From Mytilus trossulus (lineage: Eukaryota > Mollusca > Bivalvia > Mytilida > Mytilidae): a stretch of DNA of 64,000 nt. The stretch is from positions 48,297,431-48,361,430 of the forward strand of contig NC_086381.1 in assembly GCF_036588685.1 (NCBI RefSeq). Reading direction: 5' to 3'. Shown in pieces: positions 11,705 to 23,700 of this stretch. Below the pieces are notes generated by a model that was given only the letters and a program-made list of their open reading frames with translations, ran no database searches and was not told where the DNA came from. A program made the position numbers and the translations under genes. Numbering within the stretch: the stretch's first letter is position 1; each line of letters begins with the position of its first letter.

Positions 11705-13187
11705 CAGTTCTAATGTCACACGCAGATGTCAAGTCTATATATATAGGATGAATATATCATATGTTATAAGCAAACACTTATATGAACCCAAGCAGACGAA
11801 TTCATATGTAATTCTAAAAAATAGTTTGAATATTTACATGCTCTGCAAACGATTTTAAGAGTATGTTCCCGTCTTACAGAAATTTTTATGAATTCGTCAT
11901 GTCCAGACGTATATCATAGAACAATTAATATATGCTGAACAATGATCACAACTGTTTGATACATAATTCCTCCGTTTATAATTAACTAACAAAATGATAA
12001 ATTAGCTGCAAAAATAAAATTTAAATTGGTATATTTATGGGACAAGTTAGCCACATATAATAACAGGCTTTCAGGTACACTGTATAGGTGAAGGAACTTG
12101 AAGGTTATAATTAACATGGTTAAGTTATATGAAACATATATTAATGACTGTCACTTTTGTAAAATACATAATATTCCACAACGCGTAAAGATTAATTCTT
12201 ATGAAAATCTATTTAAATTTTAGCTCCAAGAACAATTAATAAAAAAATGGGTTTTTTAATAATAAGTAAAAGATGGGTTTTTTTATAGGAGTAGACTCAT
12301 CGGGGTAAACAGTTATCAAAAGTACCAGGATTAAAATATTGAACGCTTCAACAGAATTTTGCACGAAACCATACCTTTTTCGAAATTAAAGCAGGTTTGT
12401 GAATTGAAGTGTGTAACATACATCCCATCCCATCGAAACAGCGAGATTGAGAAACATTACGATAAATGAGATATTTCGTCCGATTTGTTATCTATTCTTC
12501 GAGATTCGTACAACGATGTGCTATGAGCAAACCTTTAAAATCATGTTATATTGAATGAATATGCAAACGTGAAAAGGGTGGTTGATATGCCAAAATGTAA
12601 TGTACATGTATATAACGCCTTTATTCATGAAAATGTAGTTTAATTCACCACCAATTTCATGTACAAAAAATGTATGACATGTTTGTGTTGTTATCTATTT
12701 TTTGTAACATATAATCCCGTTACACAGTCTTGTCTGGTTTGGATTGCTAATAGATTATATAAAACTGTCTGTTTCATATTGGTTTCTTTTTTCTCTAAAT
12801 CTTAAGAAATCCCTTTTATCTTCTGTAAGGATAAAATATGTACAACTTTGAAAATAAAAGTATCATATATCTTTTTTTTCATTTTCAGATTAAAAAAATA
12901 AAATGCTAGTTGATGAATGTGAAATAGATTTCTTATTTCACTAAATTTTAACAGTAAAACATATCATTCTTCAATATATTGCCTTAAATTCGGACGTCGT
13001 CTTGGCTAGTTAATATAAAAGCGTCTAGACTAAATAACAACCGAAATACTGAAACACAGTCAATTTGTCAATTTTTGAATATCGACTTTTTGTAATTTGG
13101 ATATACTTACGTTTTAGTATGTCACAAATCAAATGTGAGAAATTCGGTGAAAATTCATTTAACAGTTAATACCCCATTAAAAAACAA
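11705..13187. other. Spacer between receptor copies, first part
   Basis: AT-rich with no exon found. 12287-12345 carries a fragment of another mussel repeat (TACCAGGATTAAAATATTGA). Confidence 0.4.
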
Positions 13188-13788
13188 TTAAGGTGGTATG
13201 GGTGTCTTTCGCCATCTTGGATTGTGAAAAACAGAGAATCTAAGGTCCACATTTTCTATCAAGTTAGCAAAATTTGATGCAGGAATGCAGATATTTAATG
13301 TGAATTTTCCTTTAAAAGAACCAATTTATAAGAATATAACTTAGAAATACTAACCATTTTTCCAAGTGTAGATTATTTTTGGTTGTTTTTGAAAATTTTC
13401 AAATTGGCATTTTAAGGGGAGGTAACTCTAAAACAGTGCATTTTCTGAAGGACTCTTCATGAAATTTTCCTATTTTGTCTTTTAGACTGAAAAAACGTAC
13501 GGTGACCCTATCTTTTCTTTTGATATTCTCAAAGCATTGTCTGAAAGCAATCTTTTCCTAATTTATTTTACAATTCTATCATTTTGTTTAGTTTCTATTC
13601 ACAAAATGTTGTTTTTTCCTGTATAATCCATACAAAATTTGTCATTTTGTCACAACCTGTAGCTTGAGAAAATGCACGGTGACCTATCATTTTTATAATA
13701 TTTTTGAACATGTATCAATAGATACTACATTTTGACAAAGTATGAACAAATTCTATCATTTTTATTTTAGACTCCCATACCACCTTAA
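13188..13788. mobile_element. TTAA-flanked element, 593 bp
   Basis: TTAA at 13188-13191 and 13785-13788; inner ends GGTGGTATGGG and CCCATACCACC are perfectly inverted. Interior shares GCCATCTTGGATTGT, GGGGAGGTAACTCT and CACGGTGACC with the element at 29291. Confidence 0.7.
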
Positions 13789-14686
13789 GTTAAAATGTAA
13801 TCTGCTGTTACAAACTTAGGTATCAATATTTTTAATTGGTTCGATCATGCTGAATGTCAAATACCTCACTCAGTATGTGGAACATAAATAATAAGCAAGA
13901 TATTGTAGACGAGATAAATGAATTTAAAACATCCATTAAATACTTTAGAATACAATATTTTTAGTTAAAGGAATTTTGTGGCATATATAGCTTTTATTCC
14001 TATCATTTAAAGATGTATTAAAAAAGGAAAATAAGGGAGAAAATGCGTTTTATTTAATTTAGATATTGTTTATTTATTTGTTCATTGTTAATATTTTTTT
14101 ATTAGTTTGTTTTCTGATTTTTATTTTATTTTTATTGGGGAGGGGTCACTAAATGTTTTTCGAACAAATGTTTTTTTTTTCTTTAAATGACAAGAAAGAT
14201 TGTACATTTCTATGTTAAACATCGTCGGAATATCCGTAAAGTTATAAATTGCATGTAATACAATAAAACAAACTACTTATATTTGCCATAATCGCAAAGG
14301 TGTACGCACGAAGACTGTATGAATCACATGTTTTCTGAATAAATTATATATTTAAACCTTGATCTTTTTTACAGGTAAATTTCATCTCTCATGTATTATT
14401 CCGGACACGAGAAAAAGTACATGTGAACATTGTTTAAGCATATGATTATCAAACATTATAACCTGCAAATAACATATAGGCCTAGTGTAAACCTTATAGG
14501 TTTATGAGTGTACATCTAAGTGATGACAAAAAGACGGATGTAGCTGTCAATATGTAAAGTATTATGTGAAAGTGGTACTTTCTCAATTGCTTCCGTAGTA
14601 ATGACAAGTATTGAGAGTTCAACGATTGTGTGTCGTTTATATTGTAATTTGTGAGCCATGTTTGTCCATTAAAGATGTAACGAGTC

Positions 14687-14741
14687 ATGTATTTTTTGTG
14701 GAGCCTCACTATTTTCTGTGTATATATAGTTGATTCTAAAG
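14687..14741 (+). CDS. Signal-peptide exon of receptor copy 2
   Basis: The ATG gives MYFLWSLTIFCVYIVDSK, then G and the donor GTAAGT. It has the same phase as the copy 1 leader exon and lies 2.85 kb before the first CTLD exon. The residues differ from the copy 1 leader, but length class, hydrophobicity and phase match, as expected for a paralogue. Confidence 0.72.
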
Positions 14742-17700
14742 GTAAGTCTTGGCGATGTAAATGCATGAAATTTAAGCTATATCTTCTGTTTACTCTTGTT
14801 AACACATCGCCAACTTAACATCGTTTAATAAAACAAAACATTTACTTTTTTTCTCTGTTCACACTATTTTGAACAGATCGAGCCCTGAGACAAAGAGTAT
14901 TTTAAAAAAAAAATGAATGATATGTTAAGAGTAGCGTCTAGCGCTAAAATCTCACGTGCGGTGTAGCATTAAATATGTTGAGTTCTGCTTAGCGTCCAAC
15001 GCTGGAAATACATAGCCCTGTGCTGAAGATGTGGAAAACCTGAGATGGAGATGTAAAAGCAATTAATGTAGATGTAAAAAGTAAAATCACAAAAATACTG
15101 AACTTCTCAAAAAATTCAAATCGGAAAGTCCCTGATCAAATGACAAAATCAAAAGCTCAAACACATCGAACGAATGGATAACAACTGTAATGTTCCTGAA
15201 TAATAAAAGGCATTTCTATATGTTGAAAATGGGGTGTTAGACCTGGTTTAATAGCTGACCAAAACTCTCGCTTACTAGTATACGACAGTTGCATCAAATT
15301 CCATGTAAACGCAAGCGCTGCAAATGGGATTTTCAGCATTTTTGATAAGACAAAAATAAAACCGCGTTAATCCGAGCCCGGTGGATTTATATGTATATGA
15401 TTTAATTTTGGATGTAACGGGTCTTCTGATTGGCTGACGTTATTTTGTTATAGGCCAATAGACATAATTTAGCTATGTGACCGTGACGTCATCAACGTTT
15501 CGTCATGGTTTTTTATGGTTTAAAATGGAGTTTAGAATTAAAATATAATAAATGATTGTAATATGTTTTCTGTCTATTCGAAATAACATAAAAAATGTGA
15601 TGCACACTGTTAAATAACCCGCTACGCGCGTTATTCAGTGTGCACCAGATTGCTTATGTTATTTCTTCATAGACAGAAAAAATAGTACAGTCATTCCTTA
15701 AATATATTTAAGTGTTGGTGTAGATTAAAAATTGAGAGTATAGCTGTAACGTTTACGGCTGGAGATGCAAAGACCGGCGTTATATTGGTCAAGTCCAATT
15801 CTGTAGATATAACGCGTTGTGCTAAAGATTTAAACCACAGTGCTGCAATGATTAATCCCGACGCTAAATATATTTTGAAAAACATAGCCATTATCATATC
15901 CAGAGATAATTTTGGGGTCCTTTATAGCTTGTTGTTCGGTGTACCTTGACCTATAATGGTTTACTTTTATAAATTGTTATCTGGATGGAAAGTTGCCTTA
16001 TTGGCACTCATACCACATCTTCCTATATCTACTAACCGTTTCATCTCTAGAGACATATTTTCTATCTACAGCGCTTTACCTCTACATTTTTATCTACAGC
16101 GCTTCACCTCTACATTTTTATCGCCAGCCGTTAATCCCCAGCGCATTATTGTTTACATATATTGTTAGCGCTAAGCGTTCTTATGGAGTACTTGACTTTC
16201 CCTCTCAAACGGCGGACTTGAGTTCTACAGGGATAGATATTTCGTTTCCAGTGCTTGATTTTAAATTTCCAGATTATCCAAATCTACACCTCGTGACTTG
16301 ATCTATATACATCGGTTGACTTTATAATTAACGCGCTGAAAGTTACAGATACAGCACTTTACTTCGACGCTGTATATAACATCTCAAGTACTCAACTTTA
16401 CATCAACTCTATATTTTTGTAACTGCCTACAGCGCTTGAATTATGACCTTTAATGCAAATGTCTACAGCTTCCATATTTCATATATAAACAGTAATAGAC
16501 TTGACATCTACAACACTGTATGTTTGATCTTTAGAGCTAGACTATTGAGTTACCAGCGAAAAATCTTATTTTTTTCATCACTAGATTTTAGACTATAAAC
16601 TTTACATCTACATATTGACCCAAAATACACATCTTTTTATTTGTATCAGACCATCAGTTTTCCAGGTTTCCGTAATATGTTATTCCCTAAGTTTATAAAT
16701 TGTATTATATAACCATCGCATTTGTAAGAAATACATGGAAAAAATACTAAAATTTCCTTACAATTGTTATATTTGAGATGATAAATTGAAAGATGAAAGC
16801 ACAAATAAATGTCTCATACGTCTGTCATCTAAACATTTATCTTCTTTTAATATATCTATATAAAATATTACGCCAATAATACTCTTGTAGTCAACACTTA
16901 TATTTTGACATGAACGATCATCAATACGTTCTGTTTCTGTAAATTTATTGATTGTTAAATGCTAAATTATTCAATTTATTTATATTTCATATTCCCAGGG
17001 ACAGTTAGCTCACTGTATAAGAGATGACCTAAGCCGTATTTTAGATTTTTGTTATCAGTTCTCCTCAACATCGTTTTTCATTCAGCGTTCTAACTGGTTT
17101 AATTAGTGCACCACTAATGAGTCTTATGTAGACAAAATGCGCGTTTGAAACAATAAATTATAAGCGTGGTTTGTTTGATAAGTGTGTTCTTCTATATATT
17201 ATCTTCTTTGGTGACTGAAAATCAAATTGGATATTTTATTATTTGGTAAAGAGTGGAATTTATGTCCTGATCCTTAAATTTATTGTTTGAAAACTGAAGA
17301 AAGCAAACCATTCTTCATATTTGATTTACGTTTTAGTTCGACGCATGCGTTCTTTCTTTTCTAGTTTATTTACTTCTTCCAAAAGATTATTTTTTTGGTT
17401 ATAGTTTAAAAGATATAACTTTCCAATCGAAAGTGTCTGGGTCTTATTAAAGGTCATAGTTGTAAAGTTTTTATTAAGAACACGCAGAATTTTACATTTA
17501 CTAGGATAAGTCCAATTTTCTCTATAACATTCCCTCTTTCATGACTTTCATCGTCATGTGTTTAATAAACGTTGTTAATTCTTTACAGTAAAGACCAATG
17601 AGGCATTTGTCACAAATAACAGTTTTACATGGATGCAGGCAAAATCAAGTTGTAAGCTGATTGGACAAGATAGTAATGTAAAAACAGCTTCTGATGTGAT

Positions 17701-20700
17701 ACAGACAGTATGGATAGACGCAAAAGCTACTTATTCCCCATGGATAGAATACTTAGGTATGTGCATATTAAATTATCTCAATGATGAGGATTTCACAATC
17801 TCTTACCACATAATTAAAGCAAATTTCGGTTTATGTAGTGGATAAAACTACTGCAAAAAGTAAAATAAAACAATTACCGAACTCCAAGGAAAAATCAAAA
17901 GCTCAACACATCAAAAGAATGATTATCAACTGTCATACTCCTGACTTGGTACATTATTTTTCTTATGTAGAAAGTGATGGATTTAACCTTGTTGTATAGC
18001 TAGCTTAACACCTCACATAAAGGGCAGTGGCATTAAATTTCATTATATTGAGAACGATGTGTGAACAAAACAAACAGGCGTTATAGATAAAACGTTAATA
18101 AAAAAGTGTAGAGCAGCCAAGATCTGTGCAAGGGCGAATAATAATGTGGATTCATTAAAATTCGTTGTATACCAATTTTCGATGATTTCATTTGAACAGG
18201 GGAAGCAAAAATTTAAATGTTCAACGAATTACTAACTTTTTAAAAGGAATGTATGCACACTTTGACAGAACCACGAAATTTTATATCCATGAAAATGCAG
18301 GTTTTCCTCAATTCACAATATTTTGTATCCACGAAAATAAATGAACCCACAGTATGCGAAAACTGATGAAACAAGCACTAGAAAAAAACCTGAGTTACAA
18401 TGGACAAATATTTTTTCAGACTGTTGATATATTATATAAATCTTTCCTTACAGGATCCTCAAGCATGATTAAACCTATCAATTGTCGATTAAATTTCATT
18501 TCGAACAGAAAATTTAATGAGGAGCTTAATTCTATGTTTTTTCATCAGGTTGCTTTCAAGTCAACAGACAGAAAAAGGCGTTTTCGTACGTAACAGCAGG
18601 AAAACAAGTCCATGAGTGTTTGCAAATTTGCAGTGATTATCAGTATATAGGAATCCAGGTAGTCTGAACTAAATAGCATAATAAAGATAGCTTTAAGAAA
18701 TAACTATAATAATTTGGTCCTTTTTAGTTAATCATTTTACCCTCCACGTTTTTCTGGTCTTAGAATTCAAAAAGTTTATATGCTTTCCTGATGAAGATTA
18801 AATTGAAAAAAGCACGTTGGACGAATAAATTGTATACATTGTAGATATTATATACAAAGTTCTATAAACTATTTAAATCTTAAGGAATATATTTTCTTCA
18901 TGCAACACACCGATTCCTTGTCTGGCTTTGGTTATACTTCTTTTTCTTTTATGTGTAGCAAGTATCTTCAACTTCGTACTTTATTTGAACTTTATAAGTG
19001 TTTTATTCGAGCGACAATAATGAGTATTTTTCAGACGAAACACGTGTCTGACGCATACACAAAATTTCCCTCGGCGTTCAGTATTTTTGTAATTTTACTT
19101 GAAACATTTTTTTACAGCAAACCCGATGTATTTGCCCGTTATCAAATTCTATAGTAGAAATTAATGATCAAAGATGCGAATCGAAGACATGTGTTCAAGA
19201 CAATGATGGTTTGTGTGTAGATGATAATGAAGAAGTTATGTATGCTGTATATAAAAAGGGTTTGTTGTTTATCTTTATTCATTCCTCACAGCTACCACAA
19301 AACATATACAATTATATAAGAAGAAAAAAATTGGACAAATAGCAAAATATTGAATAAAATAAAGGCAACAGTAGTATACCGCTGTTCACAACTCATAAAT
19401 CCATGGACAAAAAACAAAATCGGGGTAACAAACTAAAACCGAGGGAAACGCATTAAATATAAGAGGAAACACATTCACCGAACTTCGTTTAATCGTGAAT
19501 TAAAAATTGTTCATTTTTGAATTGATTAAATATATGGAATTTTATTCAAAACTAGTAAAAACTTATTTTTAATGCTCATGTGGTATCAGTGTCGATTGTA
19601 AAACTAATGCGAAACAATGACAATTCTGAACTCAACCCTCCAAAATATTTCCCTTAAGTTAACCAAATATTATTCTTAACAATTACTGCTTCTAAATAAT
19701 AACTCCTGTTAACCAAAAGATGATCTAACACATCTGTATTCCACAATTTCACTGTAATTATTATATGTTTCAGACATCTTTTAGTTTCGTATATAGTGTA
19801 TTCCATACAACAGTTGGGACAGTCTAACCTCTCTTTCGAACTGTCAAAATAATCTATCATAGAACTGTTTCACCGGAGAACTCTTAGAATCACTTTAGAC
19901 TTTTTTTTATTCAAACGTATTCTAGAGTACAAATATACTATATAGATTAGAACTGTCCTAAAATAAAGGATGAAACCTGTTTCTTTCTTTACTGTGTCAT
20001 TATAACTGATCTAGGGCACTTCTCCTAGCATTTCCGAATATTTCAAAAGCGGTTTTATCTGTACGACAAATTGAATTTAAAACAAAATATCCAGTAAATC
20101 AACGATACATATAAAACGATTCTGTGCACATATTTTTCACTTTCTTTTGGCCAACAACTAATTAAAAGATAAATGTGTTACTTATTTGTTTTAGTATCAA
20201 TTGAATCAGAGGTAGGAATAGGGAACTGCTTGACAATGGTAGAGAACAGTGCTGGGACAGACTTTTATTGGGCAAACCGCTGTGATTTAAGATTATACCA
20301 AGTTTGTGAACATGGTAAGATCAATGTAAAATTAAACAAATAGTAAAAATAACAAGTTAAATAATCAGACAGGGCATTGTGTGTCTTATTTATCAAGTTT
20401 GCTTATGAGTAAAAATTTCAATGTGCAAATAATAGTTTAAAATAAAAATTCCAGTACTTTTAATCAATGACATCCTGGCTGAAATAAATGGATTTCTTTT
20501 GTTATTCATTTTATAATATTGTTCGGGGGTTTGTTCTTTTATTTGCACTTGTTGTTCAATTTGCTGTTAGATAAGCTAGCCGTATTATTTACGTTGTCTC
20601 AGTACCCAGTTTTTTATGTTGTGTTTTTAAATCTGGTATGTGTCTTTTCGTCGTTTCTTGTTGTTCATAAATCGTATTTTTTGTGCAATTATTTTTTTTA

Positions 20701-23700
20701 TTATTATACTTCGTTATAGAAAAGAACAAGACTGGCATACAAACGGCGGAGATAATTCATGATATATGGACACTGTCTCACACGCACTGTTCTAGTGGCA
20801 AACTAGGATTGTATTCTGTTACCAATCTACAAAAGCTGCAGCTTATAAGCAACACGTATTATTGGCTAGGTGATATCAGACGTCCTACATATACATTTTA
20901 CAGCGGTATGTTATTTTTGAAATTATATAAAAAGAATAGGATTTCAGTTTTGAGATATGTCATTGAATGTACTTTCCAATATCTCTCAAACAAACAAAAC
21001 AAAATAAATTGAAAGTACCACGCTACAATTATTACGTCAAACGAGTTTTTGAGGATTTACTTTCAGAAAAAAACCATTCAAATCGTACATTGCCCAAATC
21101 GTACATTCAATGACATATATATATATCTCATGACGGTATAAAGGCCAAATTCATCTACCCAGTGCTTTTATATGTTATTACCTTTCTAAAACATTTTGCG
21201 GCTGAAATGCCTTTAATGATTTCTTTCATCTGGAACCGGAGCAGTATATGTGGGAAAATAGATTTTGCGTCAATAATGATATAAAGTTCACCATTTCCCG
21301 TGTTTTTTGTTCACGAAATAATAATATTCAATGTTTCATTTTTATTTGAGATCATTTATAAAACTAGATATAAGAAGATGTGGTATGACTGTCAACTCTC
21401 CATCCACATCACAATTTATGAAAGTTAACCATTATAGGTCAAAGTACGGTCTTCAATATGGAGCCTTGGTTCACACTGGCTAAGAAATTTCTAGTGTAAA
21501 GCCATTCAAACGGGAAAACCAGCGGTCTAATCTATATAAAAATAAGAAACAAAAAACCCTTATGAACCAAACGACTGAACATGAGAATCTTTAAGTGAAA
21601 TTTAAAAACAAAGCCAATTTAGTGTGCAGATTTGCAATTTAATAACATTTTTAATGCAATCCTCAAAGACTCTTTTCTGCAACATAGGTTTGAAGGTATA
21701 CCTCTGATATCTTTATAAATTTGCAACATTTATGACTTTTTTTGTGAAACCATTGAATGAGACTTATTTGCATTTACCAGAGATGAGTTGATAAGTTTTG
21801 CCTATTTTGTTTCTGGTAGGATCTGGTATAATGTCTTTCTTCAGTGTAAGATTTGTTTACGTACCTTTGGAATCCGATATCAATTTTAAGAAAACTATCT
21901 GAAAAATAACAGCCCCCTACTTTGTGTCTTCTGTTTTCCAACATCTGCTCAAATTCTTATTTGGTTAAAAAAAAATACCAGGCTGAGCGTATAATCTATA
22001 ATTACATATACACCGTGATAACTATTCTTAAGGAAAATAATGATATCTATTTTGATGTCTACATATTCAAAATGTTTTAAGACATAACAAGTTCACGAGA
22101 TCACTGTGTAGCTGCCATAATAGACAGAAGTGGTAATCTAGAACGATATGTAGAAGATTGTAATAAATCTTTGCCAGCGTTATGCAATCACCCTGATGTA
22201 ACAGTTCCTACAGGTGGTTTAGAAGTAGAACGCGGTATGTATGATAATTAAATGAATCAATTATGATACGACAAATTGCATACAAGACTTTACCATAGTA
22301 ATTAATTTCACCAGAAAATTTATCTTGTCACCGATAACCGATAACACACCATGACTGTAATAATAATAATAATAATGATTGATTGGTTGTTGGTTGCTTA
22401 ACGTACAGTGGCAAATATTTCATAGTAATGATAATAATAAAATAAAAAAGAAAAGAAAAAGCAAATGAGGTAAAAAAAAAACATCCGCAAAATGTACTCC
22501 AAGGTTCACAATTTTTCCGTATGCAAGATGTAGGCCTGAATACAAAATAATTCTGGTAATATTTTACGTGAGACTAATAAGTAACATAATGATGTGAGAT
22601 TTTACATGTGGTGTTTACTTTGTAGATCATATTACCTTAATAGTAGTTCTTATATCAGTAGTAGTTTTTGCTGGATTAGTACTTGTCCTTTTATGTATGA
22701 GGTAAGTACAAACCCGAACAATAGATGCTTTATATTGTCTCAAATCAGGACCTTTAATTAAATTTACAGACTGTTGTTCATATGGTAATCAATGTTTGAA
22801 TCTCAGCTAGAGTCGATACTTCATTTGATTCGTAGGCTTTGGTTATATTCTTTTAATCCTATACAATACACCTTCTATGTTAATTATGTTAAATCATGAT
22901 TCAATACATCGAGATAATTTAAATATCATTAAATTCAAAATACTGTAAATATGATTCTTGTGTTCTTTCTCCCGTCGTCATATTTTGAGTTTGAATTATC
23001 TCGCCAAGTGATGGATACTTAACAGGAGACGTTCAATTTGTTGACATAATCAATCTGCTACATTTGGAGGTCATGTCTTTTTTTTGTTATCATAATTTGT
23101 AAATCAATAATTGATTTGAGAGATTTGTACATCTAAATCTACATTATTTCCCTTAATTTCAATATGTTGTAGATAACAAGAAAGCATATGCTTTGGAAAA
23201 TTAAAAAGATCAGAAACAATTTTGTTTGTTCGTATATATATAGTTCAAACATGTCTTTCTTCTAGCAATATCAGCTATAATCGTATTGTCACACGAAGAG
23301 TAAGATCATATCATACTTCCGGATCAATTGGAATTATTCAGATCTTTAGTCAAGAGTCATGTTGCCTTCTTTGCGCATTTTACTTGTAAAGTTGTGTCAT
23401 TTCTATGCAGTATCCTTGTTTTTGGTTCATGAAAAATATTACTAGATGAAAAACAACCATAATTGCAACAACGAATACAACAAAGATGTGATTTTAGCAA
23501 AACGCTTAACTTTTATAATCACTTATTTGATTGAGTTTTTGTGGATACATATTTGAATTGTCAATGAAATATCATTTTGATTAAGCACAACTATTGATCG
23601 ATTTCCTTTGTAGCATTCATGAATGTTATTTTGGCTGCATGTTTTACGTAACAAAAAATAATAATGAGAAATGTGAATAATATATGTATTAGCTTTATAT

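Larger units (their letters stand above)
14930..16560. repeat. CTACAGCGC-type imperfect repeats in opposite orientations
   Basis: 16060-16450 has CTACAGCGCTTxACxTCTACA-like units on the + strand. 14930-15070 and 15715-15850 carry the complementary wording (GTAGATGTAAAA, AGCGCTAAAAT). Other elements are nested in between. Lies in intron 1 of receptor copy 2. Confidence 0.45.

Noticed and set aside
15691..15897. Minus-strand 68-codon frame with a hydrophobic N-terminus
   Set aside because: Overlaps the foldback element and CTACAGCGC-type repeats; no splice partner found.
16960..17585. ATG frames just before exon 2 of receptor copy 2 as its signal peptide (for example MTFIVMCLINVVNSLQ)
   Set aside because: They run into a stop at the exon 2 acceptor or lack a phase-1 donor; the exon at 14687 has both a good leader and the right phase.
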